Origin: an uncultured beta proteobacterium
Lineage (GTDB): Bacteria; Pseudomonadota; Gammaproteobacteria; Burkholderiales; Burkholderiaceae_C
Assembly: GCA_903876735.1 (NCBI GenBank)
Contig: CAIRAW010000045.1
Span: 62,001-126,000, forward strand
DNA: 64,000 nt
Direction of reading: 5' to 3'
Shown here: piece by piece, positions 28,071 to 36,939 of the stretch
Numbering within the stretch: position 1 is the first letter of the stretch
Layout: each line of letters opens with the position of its first letter
Made by a program: the position numbers and the translations under genes
The notes under the pieces: generated by a model
The model's database searches: none
The model's input: the letters and a program-made list of their open reading frames with translations, nothing else
Told to the model about the DNA's origin: nothing

Positions 28071-28192
28071 CGAGTTCTCCTGGCAAAAGGGCATGCTGCT
28101 GGACGTTCACTCACCCCTGTCGGTTAGCGTGGCCGACTATCGCCTAAGATGCTGCACTACTGTGCGAGCCAAGCGCCTTTTCCACCGATCAA

Positions 28193-29272
28193 TTACCGAA
28201 GGTCATCTGCAATGACTTTCAGAATGCGCTGCGCATTGGCCGAGGTTTCCGGCTTTCCGCTGGCATCCAATACCGACACGGTGGTCGTTCCACCTTGGGA
28301 GACCAGTGCAATTCGGTATTTCAGTGGCGTGGCATTTGCCTTGGATGGGCCGAACAGAGACGCCAGGAACCCGGTTTCTGCCTTGTCAGAACCGGGTTCG
28401 ACATAGCGGACAAAATAAATACCCTGGCTGCGGTCCCGATCTTCAACAGTGAAGCTGGTGCGATCCAGCGATAAACCAACTCGTCGCCAAGCTCGGTCTA
28501 AACCCTCATCGATTTGAACCGTTTGTTGTCCGTTGACAACAGCCATGCGCGAAGTATTCTTGCCAGTTCCTGCAGCAATCAGGGTCTTTGACTGTTCCTG
28601 TGGCACGCCCAGCCTGACCATCAGCCGGCCTAAAAACTCGGTTTCAAGTTCAGGATCGGCAGCACGCGGTTGCCACACCGTTGAGTTCTTGTCCGTGTTG
28701 CTGTAAACCTCGATCATGCCGCGATGGCTGATAAAAACGTCGGTGCCGCCGTCAGCATTGCGTTCCAGACGGGTGCGGAATTTGTCGCGTTCTCCGGTCG
28801 AGTACAGAGAATCCAGCACTTTCCCCAAGGCATTGCGAATAAAGTCCTGCGGCAATTTGGCCCGGTTTTCAGCCCAGTCTGTTTCCATAATTCCCAGGTT
28901 GGACTGTTCCAGGGTCAGCAGAAAGCCACTTTCTTGCCAAAAATCACGCACAGGTCCCCACAGCTTGTCCGCTGGTCGATTGACCACAAGCCAGCGTTGA
29001 TTGCCGGCGCGCTCGATGCGAACATCGCCTGCCGAGTTGAGCGCGGTGGGTGCAGACGGGCCTGCCTTGCCAATTTGGAAGCTCGACGCGGTAACCGGCG
29101 TTCCAGGAACTGAATAGCGGCTATTGCCCGACAGTTGGGTCAAATCGGGTGGTACATCAAGTGATGGGCCTTTGCCAGCACTTTTGTAATTGACTTTGTC
29201 GTTATCAAGAACCGTGCATGCTGCCAGGGTCAATGAAAGGCTCAGCAATGCGAGTTTGGAAAATTGATTCAC
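28193..29272 (-). CDS. bamC: Outer membrane protein assembly factor BamC
   Basis: BamC is a lipoprotein of the beta-barrel assembly machine. I chose the GTG at 29270-29272, giving a lipoprotein signal (MNQFSKLALLSLSLTLAAC) with the modified cysteine at residue 19 and 359 residues in total. The mature start is the BamC-typical unstructured segment (YKSAGKGPSLDVPPDLTQL), which clamps BamD. Two helix-grip domains follow (about residues 90-200 and 220-355). It lies 44 bases after dapA on the same strand, the classic dapA-bamC pair. Confidence 0.94.
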   Translation of the reverse strand: MNQFSKLALLSLSLTLAACTVLDNDKVNYKSAGKGPSLDVPPDLTQLSGNSRYSVPGTPVTASSFQIGKAGPSAPTALNSAGDVRIERAGNQRWLVVNRPADKLWGPVRDFWQESGFLLTLEQSNLGIMETDWAENRAKLPQDFIRNALGKVLDSLYSTGERDKFRTRLERNADGGTDVFISHRGMIEVYSNTDKNSTVWQPRAADPELETEFLGRLMVRLGVPQEQSKTLIAAGTGKNTSRMAVVNGQQTVQIDEGLDRAWRRVGLSLDRTSFTVEDRDRSQGIYFVRYVEPGSDKAETGFLASLFGPSKANATPLKYRIALVSQGGTTTVSVLDASGKPETSANAQRILKVIADDLR

Positions 29273-29316
29273 AGAAAGTGTCCCCAAGGGTAATGAGTAA
29301 GGTCAGCCTGAACTTG

Positions 29317-30210
29317 TCAGAGCAGACCGGTTGCGCGCAAAGCGCCTTCAAGCACCGCTTCGTTGGCCTGGGTCAAGGGCGTCATGGGCAATCGCATGCT
29401 TGGGCCGCACAGCTTCATCCGTGCCATCGCCCATTTCAAGGGGATAGGATTGGCTTCCACAAACAGGTTCTTGTGCAGCGGTAGCAACTTGAATTGAATT
29501 TTCATCGCCTGCTTTGTGTCGCCCGCCATGGCGGCTACGCACAATTCGTGCATCAGGCGCGGGGCGAGATTGGCCGATACGCTGACGTTGCCGTGGCCAC
29601 CGCATAACATCAGAGCCACCGCGGTTGGGTCATCGCCCGAGTAGATGGAAAATCCTTGTGGCGCTTCCCTGATCAGCCACTGCGCGCGTTCAATATTGCC
29701 GGTAGCCTCCTTGATGCCAACGATGCCCGGTACCTGAGCCAGACGCATCACGGTGTCATGGGCCATGTCGGCGACGCTGCGACCGGGCACGTTGTAAAGA
29801 ACCATTGGCAGATCAACCGCCTCAGCAATCGCCTTGAAGTGCAGGTATTGGCCTTCCTGGGTAGGCTTGTTGTAGTAGGGCACGACCTGCAATTGGCAGT
29901 CTGCACCGACTGCCTTGGCAAATCTGGCCAGTTCAATCGCCTCTGAGGTGGAGTTTGCGCCGCACCCTGCCATGATGGGTACACGCCCTTTGGCCTGCTC
30001 CACCGACACGCGGATGATTTCGCAGTGCTCGGCTACGGTGACGGTCGGCGACTCGCCGGTTGTGCCAACAACGCCGATGCAGTCGGTGCCTTCTGCGACG
30101 TGCCAGTCGATCAGTTTGCGCAGCGTCGGATAGTCCACGCTACCATCTTGTTGCATGGGTGTTGCAAGGGCCACGATGCTGCCCCTGATTTGGCGGTTTG
30201 ATGAAGTCAT
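29317..30210 (-). CDS. dapA: 4-hydroxy-tetrahydrodipicolinate synthase
   Basis: DapA condenses pyruvate with aspartate semialdehyde, the first step toward diaminopimelate and lysine. I chose the ATG at 30208-30210 ([18 protein letters not shown]), giving 297 residues, the family length. Visible motifs are GTTGESPT (pyruvate site), the tyrosine in [11 protein letters not shown] and the Schiff-base lysine in [18 protein letters not shown] hexamer nine bases before the start on the minus strand could be a -10 box with almost no leader. It is followed by bamC. Confidence 0.96.
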   Translation of the reverse strand: MTSSNRQIRGSIVALATPMQQDGSVDYPTLRKLIDWHVAEGTDCIGVVGTTGESPTVTVAEHCEIIRVSVEQAKGRVPIMAGCGANSTSEAIELARFAKAVGADCQLQVVPYYNKPTQEGQYLHFKAIAEAVDLPMVLYNVPGRSVADMAHDTVMRLAQVPGIVGIKEATGNIERAQWLIREAPQGFSIYSGDDPTAVALMLCGGHGNVSVSANLAPRLMHELCVAAMAGDTKQAMKIQFKLLPLHKNLFVEANPIPLKWAMARMKLCGPSMRLPMTPLTQANEAVLEGALRATGLL

Positions 30211-30240
30211 ATCCCAGCGATTATGAAGCAAAAGGACATT

Positions 30241-30849
30241 TTAGCGAGAGTGCAAGGTGTCCAGAGCATGGCGTCTGGGTGTCCGCGCGCTGTCCAGTTC
30301 GGCATCCAGCTTTGCCGCGACGATACGCTGGACGAACCGGGGCGGATTTTCAAGAAACCCCTCTTCAAATGCGATGATGCGCAACCCACTGAAAGCCAAC
30401 AGCAATTCAGCCGGTCTCAGGAGGAAATCTGACCTTGCGGGTTTCCCCACGGTTTCATTTCCTTGGGAAAAAGTCTCGTAGATCAGTATGCCGCCTGAAG
30501 CCAGACTTTTAACGATGATTGGGAAAAGTGGCCGCCACAAATAATTGGCCACAACAACAGTGTCGAACCGGCGTACTTGGCCATTGGTTTGCAGGGGCCA
30601 TGGATCGTTTTCGATATCCGCCAGAACGGCGGTGCCGAATTTGTTCGCTGCCTCAATCGCTTCGACAGATCGATCGACGCCCGTGACCACATGTCCTTTC
30701 TCGGCGAACCACTTCATGTGGCGTCCATGGCCACACGCGATGTCGAGTACCGTTGCACCACGTGGCAACAGATGCGTCCAGCGCTTGATCCAACCCGAGG
30801 CTGGCCCGGTGGCCTGATAGGGGAGTGCTGTTGGCGATTCGCTCGTCAT
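30241..30849 (-). CDS. Class I SAM-dependent methyltransferase
   Basis: The 202-residue protein has a Rossmann methyltransferase core with motif I (VLDIACGHGRHMKWFAEKG, about residues 36-54), the acidic end of strand 2 (VTGVDRS) and a post-II motif (FDTVVVANYLWRP). It resembles TehB-like or generic type 11/12 enzymes; the substrate is not readable. I chose the ATG at 30847-30849, since the upstream in-frame extension overlaps a small gene. It lies 30 bases upstream of dapA on the same strand. Confidence 0.88.
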   Translation of the reverse strand: MTSESPTALPYQATGPASGWIKRWTHLLPRGATVLDIACGHGRHMKWFAEKGHVVTGVDRSVEAIEAANKFGTAVLADIENDPWPLQTNGQVRRFDTVVVANYLWRPLFPIIVKSLASGGILIYETFSQGNETVGKPARSDFLLRPAELLLAFSGLRIIAFEEGFLENPPRFVQRIVAAKLDAELDSARTPRRHALDTLHSR

Positions 30850-30860
30850 GCGGGGTGAGC

Positions 30861-30986
30861 CTAAAAGCAGGCCCAGATCTGATTGGCCAGAGTGACCAGA
30901 AAATCCGGACGTGTGTAGAGCCAAAAAACGGCCAAGAGCACGCAAAACGCCGCAATATAAAGGCCGATTTTTTGTCCCTGCTTCAC
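30861..30986 (-). CDS. 41-residue single-helix membrane peptide
   Basis: This small frame starts with GTG (30984-30986), preceded by GGAG with 9 bases of spacing, and ends in TAG. The product begins KQGQKIGLYIAAFCVLLAVF after the start residue and ends RPDFLVTLANQIWACF, with a single strong hydrophobic helix and a conserved-looking amphipathic tail. The MFS gene ends 4 bases before its start and the methyltransferase begins 11 bases after its stop, so it sits in an operon with little wasted space. Function is unknown. The ribosome site, spacing and hydrophobic pattern argue that it is real. Confidence 0.7.
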   Translation of the reverse strand: MKQGQKIGLYIAAFCVLLAVFWLYTRPDFLVTLANQIWACF

Positions 30987-30990
30987 GTTC

Positions 30991-32238
30991 TCACGCTCCC
31001 TGCGGGGCGCCCTTGCGGATGATGGTTGCTTCCTTGATTGGCAGATTCACCAGGGCTGCGAGTACACCCAGCGCGATGGCGATGTACCAGACCGCATCGT
31101 AGTTTCCGGTGCGGTCGTACAGGTAACCTCCAAGCCAGACACCCATGAAGGAACCGATCTGGTGGCTGAAAAACACAAAACCGCTCAGCATCGACAGGTG
31201 CGCCACACCAAAGATCTGGGCCACGGTTGCGTTGGTCGGCGGGACGGTTGAGAGCCACAGCAGGCCCATGACGCTGGAGAAGATATAGACGCTCAGGGGC
31301 GATAGGGGCGCGAGCAGGAACAGGCTGATGACAATCGCGCGCGTGAAGTAAATAAAAGCCAGAATATTCTTTTTTTGCATTCGCTGCCCCAGCACACCAG
31401 CTGCGTAGGTGCCGAATACATTGAACAGGCCGATCAGCGCCAGAGCGTAGCCGGCCACTTGAGGCGACAGGCCCTTGTCCCGCAAGTAGCTTGGCATGTG
31501 GACACCAATGAAGACAACCTGGAAACCGCAGACGAAATAGCCGGCCATCAGCAGTTGAAAACTCGGATACCGAAAAGCCTCGGCCACGGCTTGCAGGATG
31601 GTCTGCTCTCGATGCATGACGGCGCCGCCAGAAAAGGCAGGTTCGCGCAAACCCCAGGCCAGCGGCACCATCATCAGGGACGCAAGCCCCAGAATCATCA
31701 GGGCTTCCTGCCAGCCGAAACTGCTGATCAAAAAGCCTTCAGTCGGTACCATCAAGAACTGACCAAACGAGCCCGCCGCCGCTGCGACCCCCATGGCCCA
31801 GGAGCGCTTGGCGGCACTGACATTGCGGCCGATAACGCCGTAAATGACAGCATAAGTTGTGCCGGCCTGCGCCATGCCGATCAGCACACCTGCGGTGGCT
31901 GAAAACAGGAGTGGCGTGCTGGCAACTGACATGCCGAAAAGGCCCAGTGCATACAGGACGGCGCCACCAATAATGACTTTGAACGCGCCCAGTCGGTCTG
32001 CCGCCATGCCGGCAAAAATTCCGGCACAACCCCAGGCCAGATTCTGGATGGCGATGGCGAAGGCGAAGGTCTCGCGGCTCCAGCCCTGGCTTTGTGTGAC
32101 CGGTTGCAGCCACAGGCCAAAACCGTGGCGTATCCCCATGGACAGGGTGACAATGGCGGCGCCGCACAGCAGGACCTGCGGCATGGAAAGTTTAGGGCTT
32201 GAATTTGGCATCTGGCAAGTCGGTGTGATGTCGGGCAT
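30991..32238 (-). CDS. MFS transporter
   Basis: The 415-residue protein has twelve hydrophobic helices in two halves. The first-half signature (QNLAWGCAGIFAGMAADRLGA region, helix 2-3 loop) and its repeat (FNVFGTYAAGVLGQRM) mark the major facilitator superfamily. It looks closest to the monocarboxylate/oxalate-formate type of transporter, but the substrate cannot be read. Starts at 32238 (MPDITPTC) or nine codons later (MPNSSPKL) are both possible. It is divergent from the SlyD-type gene and upstream of the 41-residue peptide gene. Confidence 0.9.
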   Translation of the reverse strand: MPDITPTCQMPNSSPKLSMPQVLLCGAAIVTLSMGIRHGFGLWLQPVTQSQGWSRETFAFAIAIQNLAWGCAGIFAGMAADRLGAFKVIIGGAVLYALGLFGMSVASTPLLFSATAGVLIGMAQAGTTYAVIYGVIGRNVSAAKRSWAMGVAAAAGSFGQFLMVPTEGFLISSFGWQEALMILGLASLMMVPLAWGLREPAFSGGAVMHREQTILQAVAEAFRYPSFQLLMAGYFVCGFQVVFIGVHMPSYLRDKGLSPQVAGYALALIGLFNVFGTYAAGVLGQRMQKKNILAFIYFTRAIVISLFLLAPLSPLSVYIFSSVMGLLWLSTVPPTNATVAQIFGVAHLSMLSGFVFFSHQIGSFMGVWLGGYLYDRTGNYDAVWYIAIALGVLAALVNLPIKEATIIRKGAPQGA

Positions 32239-32350
32239 TGTCTGATAATTTATGAGCTTGACCTCAGATCGCCTGAGTCGCCCCCAAGGTTGTCGGGTTT
32301 AGGGCGAAAATACCCTGCCTGATCATCCCTCCTCCAACGCAGTCAAACTT

Positions 32351-32827
32351 ATGAAAATCGAGAAGAACACCGCCGTTACCTTGCGCTACAAAATCAGCGA
32401 CAGTCTGGGCAAACTGCTGGAACAAAGCGACGAACCTCTGGCCTATTTGCACGGTGGTTATGGCAATACGTTTGAAAAAATCGAAGAAGCGCTGCAAGGG
32501 CAGGAGCCAGGATACCGCATTGCGCTTGAGTTGCAGCCGCAAGAAGCTTACGGATTGCGTGACGAAAGTCTGCTCCAGACCATTCCCAAGTCGGAATTTC
32601 CATCGGGTGTCAAGGTGGGTGGTCAATTGCGCGGCCAGGGTGAGGATGGGCAGTCCCACGTATTTACGGTTCTAAAGGTCAAGGGCGACAAAGTCTTGCT
32701 CGACGGTAACCATCCGTTTGCCGGCAAGATCCTGCGTTTTAACATCACCGTGACCGAAGTTCGCCCTGCCACTGAGGAAGAAGTGACGCACGGCCATGTG
32801 CACGGGGCCCACGGCCATCACCATTAA
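32351..32827 (+). CDS. slyD: SlyD-type FKBP peptidyl-prolyl isomerase
   Basis: SlyD enzymes combine prolyl isomerase and chaperone activity and bind metals such as nickel. The 158-residue protein has the split FKBP domain (YLHGGYGNTFEKIEEALQG and the later NHPFAGKILRFNITV) with the insert-in-flap chaperone domain between (about residues 68-125). The C-terminal tail GHVHGAHGHHH is histidine-rich for metal binding but shorter than in E. coli. It is divergent from the MFS gene. Confidence 0.9.
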   Translation: MKIEKNTAVTLRYKISDSLGKLLEQSDEPLAYLHGGYGNTFEKIEEALQGQEPGYRIALELQPQEAYGLRDESLLQTIPKSEFPSGVKVGGQLRGQGEDGQSHVFTVLKVKGDKVLLDGNHPFAGKILRFNITVTEVRPATEEEVTHGHVHGAHGHHH

Positions 32828-32853
32828 CCTGACGCCGGACGGCGTCAAGGCAG

Positions 32854-33198
32854 TCAGACTTTCTTGAGAAAGCAGGCCTTTAGCATGAAACTGCCGGCGT
32901 CCATCTTGCAGTCGACTTCGTGGTCGCCGCCCACCAGGCGGATGCTTTTGACTTTGGTTCCCATCTTGAGCACGGTGGATGAGCCTTTTACCTTCAGATC
33001 CTTGATCAATACCACGGCATCGCCGTCGGCAAGCACCTGACCGTTGGCGTCCTTGACGCTGGCGCTGGCGTCCTCATCGACTTCCTTCGCTTCGGATCTT
33101 GGCCACTCATGACCGCAGTCCGGGCAAATGTAGTTGTCGCCGTCGGGATAGGTGTTTTCTAGTGTGCATTGGATGCAGGCCGGGGGTGTTTGTGTCAT
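32854..33198 (-). CDS. yjdM: YjdM/PhnA-type zinc-ribbon protein
   Basis: The 114-residue protein has an N-terminal zinc ribbon (CIQC ... ICPDCGHEW, residues 9-31) and a C-terminal SH3-like domain (VLADGDAVVLIKDLKVKGSS and DCKMDAGSFMLKACFLKK). This is the YjdM (formerly PhnA) family; its link to phosphonate use is historical and the true role is unclear. I chose the ATG at 33196-33198; longer frames overlap prmC. It lies 46 bases after prmC. Confidence 0.92.
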   Translation of the reverse strand: MTQTPPACIQCTLENTYPDGDNYICPDCGHEWPRSEAKEVDEDASASVKDANGQVLADGDAVVLIKDLKVKGSSTVLKMGTKVKSIRLVGGDHEVDCKMDAGSFMLKACFLKKV

Positions 33199-33244
33199 GT
33201 TCGGGTTCGGGTTTCGGATGAAGCGTGTTCTAGGTATCAGTTGT

Positions 33245-34081
33245 TTATAACGGGGTTGACAAGGGCATTCGCCCGCCGCTGCAGCGTTCAATGCCAGCGA
33301 GGTCGCGCCTTGAGGCAATGTGCTGAAAGCCAGCTTGTTGCAGAAGCCCACGGACGGCCGCTGCCTGATCGTAGCCATGCTCGAGCAACAGCCAGCCGCC
33401 GTCTTCCAGATGCGCCGGCGTCTGCGCGACGATGCAACGCAGGTCATCCAGGCCGTCTCGGCCTGCTACGAGGGCTTGCAGTGGCTCGTGGCTGAGGTCG
33501 TTCAGATGCCAGTCGTGTTGCGCAATATAAGGCGGATTTGAGACGATAAGCCGGTAGCGGCCGCTGACGCCGGCAAGCCAGGAACCCTGCTGAAAATCAA
33601 TAGTCAGGTTCAGGCGCGTGGCGTTGGTACAGGCCACAGCCAACGCCTCGTGGCTGAAATCGAGTGCGCTTACGGACAGGTCGGGACGGTTCGCCTTAAG
33701 CGCCAGTGCGATGGCACCGCTGCCGGTGCCAAGGTCCAGCACGCTGGCCGCAGGTGTGTCGGCAAGTTCCTTCAGCGCCCATTCGACCAGTGATTCGGTA
33801 TCGGGGCGCGGCACCAGCACGCGGGAGTCCACTTGCAAGTCCAGTCCAAAGAATTCCTTGTGTCCGCTGATGTAGGCCAGCGGCTCGCCATTGAGGCGAC
33901 GACGTACGCAGGCGTCAAACGCCAATTGTGCGGGTGTTTCAAGCGTTTCCATGTCATGGGCCAGCAGCCAGCCCCGGTCATGCGCGGACCGGCCCAGCAC
34001 ATGCAGCAACAGCATCTGGGCGTCGAGTCGATCCAGGCCCCGGTCCTGGCCGTTCTGGAGCGCCTGGGCGAGTGTGAGCAT
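33245..34081 (-). CDS. prmC: Release factor glutamine methyltransferase PrmC
   Basis: PrmC methylates the glutamine of the GGQ motif of release factors. The 278-residue protein has an N-terminal helical domain that recognises the release factor, the SAM motif VLDLGTGSGAIALAL (about residues 114-128) and the catalytic NPPY at residues 182-185. It starts 5 bases after the prfA stop, so enzyme and substrate genes are coupled, as in many bacteria (hemA-prfA-prmC). Confidence 0.96.
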   Translation of the reverse strand: MLTLAQALQNGQDRGLDRLDAQMLLLHVLGRSAHDRGWLLAHDMETLETPAQLAFDACVRRRLNGEPLAYISGHKEFFGLDLQVDSRVLVPRPDTESLVEWALKELADTPAASVLDLGTGSGAIALALKANRPDLSVSALDFSHEALAVACTNATRLNLTIDFQQGSWLAGVSGRYRLIVSNPPYIAQHDWHLNDLSHEPLQALVAGRDGLDDLRCIVAQTPAHLEDGGWLLLEHGYDQAAAVRGLLQQAGFQHIASRRDLAGIERCSGGRMPLSTPL

Positions 34082-34086
34082 GGGCC

Positions 34087-35187
34087 TCAGACGCCTGCGC
34101 CGAGTTCAAGTGCCGCGAGCTGCTGCGCTGCTTCGTAAGCCTGCAAGGCTTGCACCACATCGTCAAGGTCACCTTCCATGATGTATAGCAACTTGTACAA
34201 GGTCAGGTTGATGCGGTGGTCCGTCAGCCGTCCCTGCGGAAAGTTGTAGGTGCGGATACGGTCGCTGCGGTCGCCGCTGCCAATCAGGCTTTTGCGCTCG
34301 GCCGCGTCCTTGGCGGCGCGCTCGGAGCGGTCTTTTTCATGGATGCGAGCGGTCAATACCTTGAGCGCCTGCGCCTTGTTGCTGTGCTGGCTGCGGCCGT
34401 CCTGGCACTCTGCCACGATACCAGTCGGGATATGGGTGATGCGCACGGCCGAATCGGTCTTGTTGATGTGCTGGCCACCGGCGCCGCTGGCGCGGTAGGT
34501 GTCGATGCGCAGGTCGGCCGGGTTGATCTGGATCGCCACCGCCTCGTCGGGCTCGGCCAGCACGGCCACCGTGCAGGCACTGGTATGGATGCGACCCTGC
34601 GTTTCCGTGACGGGCACGCGCTGCACGCGATGCCCGCCGGACTCGAACTTGAGCGCACCATAGACGTTGTCGCCTTCGATCCGGATCACCACTTCCTTGT
34701 AACCGCCGAGTTCACTCGCCGACTCGCTGATGATTTCGGTCTTCCAGCCGCGCCGTTCGCAGTAGCGCGTGTACATGCGTAGCAGATCGCCGGCAAACAG
34801 CGCCGATTCGTCGCCGCCGGTACCAGCCCGTATTTCCATGAAGGCATTGCGCGCATCGTCCGGGTCTTTGGGCAGCAGCATGCGCTGCAGTTCGCTCTCC
34901 AGTTGCGCCAATTCGGCGCTGGCGCTCTCAATCTCATCCTGCGCCATGGTGGCCATCTCGGCGTCGTCGGCGGCGCTCGCCAGCAGATCGTGTGCTGCAG
35001 CCAGATCCGCTTCGCGCAGGCGGTAGCGGCTCCAGCGAGTGGCCACTGCAGCCACCTCGGTGTGTTCGCGCGACAGCACGAGGAATTGCTTCATGTCCTT
35101 CATGATGTCCTCGCGCGAGAGCAGAAATTCAAGCTCACCCAGACGATCGGCGTAGCGTGCGAGTTGTTGGCGGAGAAAGGGTTTCAT
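34087..35187 (-). CDS. prfA: Peptide chain release factor 1
   Basis: RF1 reads UAA and UAG stop codons. The 366-residue protein starts at the ATG 35185-35187 ([12 protein letters not shown]). The peptidyl hydrolysis motif GGQ is at about residues 237-239. The stop-codon reading tripeptide appears as PVT (about 192-194, in [10 protein letters not shown]), a PxT variant of the common PAT. The [15 protein letters not shown] segment is intact. It is followed by prmC and preceded by hemA after a 138-base gap with a palindromic element. No strong ribosome site is seen. Confidence 0.96.
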   Translation of the reverse strand: MKPFLRQQLARYADRLGELEFLLSREDIMKDMKQFLVLSREHTEVAAVATRWSRYRLREADLAAAHDLLASAADDAEMATMAQDEIESASAELAQLESELQRMLLPKDPDDARNAFMEIRAGTGGDESALFAGDLLRMYTRYCERRGWKTEIISESASELGGYKEVVIRIEGDNVYGALKFESGGHRVQRVPVTETQGRIHTSACTVAVLAEPDEAVAIQINPADLRIDTYRASGAGGQHINKTDSAVRITHIPTGIVAECQDGRSQHSNKAQALKVLTARIHEKDRSERAAKDAAERKSLIGSGDRSDRIRTYNFPQGRLTDHRINLTLYKLLYIMEGDLDDVVQALQAYEAAQQLAALELGAGV

Positions 35188-35226
35188 GGTCGGCGGGATA
35201 GGATGGGCAAAAGATACTGGTTTGAC

Positions 35227-35324
35227 TGTCATCCCGGATCTGAGGCGGCTGCCTCGGACTCCGAATGGGGGGCTGTCGATTGCGGGTTTGGAAACCCCGG
35301 AATTGATCCGGGGACGCAATGACA
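35227..35324. repeat. Palindromic intergenic element between hemA and prfA
   Basis: The outer ends are an imperfect inverted repeat: TGTCATCCCGGATC (35227-35240) against GATCCGGGGACGCAATGACA (35305-35324). Inside are two perfect small hairpins, GAGGC-GGCT-GCCTC (35242-35255) and GGGTTT-GG-AAACCC (35284-35297). This resembles REP/BIME or non-autonomous palindromic elements. It lies inside the predicted hemA-prfA transcript. Confidence 0.65.
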
Positions 35325-35325
35325 G

Positions 35326-36585
35326 CTAACGCTCTTTGCGCAGGAAGAAGTGCTGGATGGCGGAACTGGCGCGCTCACGCGCCTCATTGTCCCCGGCGCG
35401 CAATTCGGCCATGGCGCCATGCAGCATTTTTTGCGTCAATCCCCTCGATAGCGCTTCCAGCACAGCCTCCACGTCTTCACCCTTGGCCAGCAGTTTGCGG
35501 GCACGGTTGAGTTCCATCGCGCGCCACTCGTCCGCCTGGGCATTGAGCTGCTGGATCAGGGGAACCGAGCCGCGCTGGTCAACCCAGTGCATAAAACTTT
35601 GCACACCCGCATCAACAATCGCTTCAGCCTGCGCCACCGCCGCCTGGCGGCTCGCCTGCGCCGTTTGCACGACGCTGGCAAGGTCGTCCACGGTGTACAG
35701 GTAAACGTCTTCCAGGGCTTTGACTTCGACTTCAATGTCGCGTGGCACGGCCAGATCGACCATGAACATGGGCCGGTGTTTGCGCCGCTTCAACGCCCGC
35801 TCCACGGCGCCCAGGCCAATGATCGGCAGCGTACTGGCGGTACAACTGATGACCGCATCAAACTCATGCAGGCGGTCTGGCAATTCGGCCAGGTGCATGA
35901 CTTCAGCCCCAAAACGGCTGGCCAGTTTTTCGCCGCGCTCAAGCGTGCGATTTGCAATCGACATGCTTTTCGGATTTTTGGCGGCAAAGTGGGTGGCGCA
36001 GAGTTCGATCATCTCGCCAGCGCCAACAAACAGTACCTTGACTTGCCCCAGGTCTTCAAACAACTGCCCGGCCAGACGCACACCGGCTGCAGCCATGCTG
36101 ATGGAATGCGCGCCAATTTCGGTCGAGGTGCGCACTTCCTTGGCGACGGCAAACGAACGCTGGAACAACTGACTCAGCGTGGTGCCCAGGGCGCCTGCGG
36201 CTTCCGCTGCTCGCACAGCATCCTTGATCTGGCCCAGGATCTGGGGCTCGCCCAGGACCATCGAATCGAGTCCGCTTGCGACACGGAATGCATGGCGTGC
36301 GGCAAAGCCGTCTTGCATGGTATAGGTATGCGAACGCAGCAAGGTCGTCGAGACGCCGCCGGACTGGGCCAACCAGTCCAATGTGTGCTCCAGCTGAGGA
36401 TTTTCGCCAGCACAGTAGATCTCGGTGCGGTTGCAGGTCGAGATCAACGCCGCCTCGGGCTCACGGCTGAATGAGTTGCGCAAGGCACGCAAAGTGGGTT
36501 CAACCTGATCGACGGCGAACGCAAAACGACCGCGCAGATCGAGCGGCGCGGTCGTGTGATTGATTCCTAAAGCCCAGACTGCCAT
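35326..36585 (-). CDS. hemA: Glutamyl-tRNA reductase
   Basis: HemA reduces glutamyl-tRNA to glutamate-1-semialdehyde, the first step of haem synthesis by the C5 route. The 419-residue protein has the catalytic cysteine in STCNRTE (residue 51), the NADPH-binding segment [17 protein letters not shown] and the C-terminal dimerisation domain. It starts at the ATG 36583-36585. A TATAAT box six bases upstream and the lack of a ribosome site suggest leaderless translation. It heads hemA-prfA-prmC. Confidence 0.97.
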   Translation of the reverse strand: MAVWALGINHTTAPLDLRGRFAFAVDQVEPTLRALRNSFSREPEAALISTCNRTEIYCAGENPQLEHTLDWLAQSGGVSTTLLRSHTYTMQDGFAARHAFRVASGLDSMVLGEPQILGQIKDAVRAAEAAGALGTTLSQLFQRSFAVAKEVRTSTEIGAHSISMAAAGVRLAGQLFEDLGQVKVLFVGAGEMIELCATHFAAKNPKSMSIANRTLERGEKLASRFGAEVMHLAELPDRLHEFDAVISCTASTLPIIGLGAVERALKRRKHRPMFMVDLAVPRDIEVEVKALEDVYLYTVDDLASVVQTAQASRQAAVAQAEAIVDAGVQSFMHWVDQRGSVPLIQQLNAQADEWRAMELNRARKLLAKGEDVEAVLEALSRGLTQKMLHGAMAELRAGDNEARERASSAIQHFFLRKER

Positions 36586-36591
36586 GCGGCG

Positions 36592-36597
36592 ATTATA
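36592..36597 (-). promoter_or_regulatory. hemA -10 box giving a leaderless transcript
   Basis: A perfect TATAAT on the minus strand ends six bases before the hemA ATG, so the expected start of transcription coincides with the A of ATG. No ribosome site is present between. The -35 region is weak. Confidence 0.55.
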
Positions 36598-36645
36598 AAA
36601 TCAGCTTCTGCCCGGCAGCGCAGATTACTTTTATATTGGAAATTG

Positions 36646-36924
36646 ATGGCGACAAGCGATCTTCTCAATCATGTGCTGAACTGGCTGGCACCGGCCCTGT
36701 GGCTGGCCGTGCTGCTGCCGCTGTTGGTCCGCTTGGCCATGCGCAAGCAGCGTGCTGGTGTCTCGTTTTGGACCCAGGTGGCGGCCAATTTTGCGCTCAA
36801 CCTGCTGGTGCTGGGTCTTGGCTTATGGTTTTACGGCCATGACGGCAAGATGATGACCTATGCCGGCATGGCGCTGGTTTGCGCCAGCAGTCAGTGGTGC
36901 TTTATGCGGGCTTGGCGCGCTTGA
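36646..36924 (+). CDS. Small membrane protein of unknown function
   Basis: I do not recognise a family. The 92-residue protein begins MATSDLLNHVLNWLAPALWL and has three hydrophobic segments (about residues 13-30, 43-62 and 67-85) with a positively charged first loop (RLAMRKQRAG). It starts at ATG 36646 with GGA five bases upstream. It is divergent from hemA and converges on the polyamine-type binding protein gene, with 15 bases between them. Confidence 0.75.
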   Translation: MATSDLLNHVLNWLAPALWLAVLLPLLVRLAMRKQRAGVSFWTQVAANFALNLLVLGLGLWFYGHDGKMMTYAGMALVCASSQWCFMRAWRA

Positions 36925-36939
36925 CAGAGTTGCGCAGCA

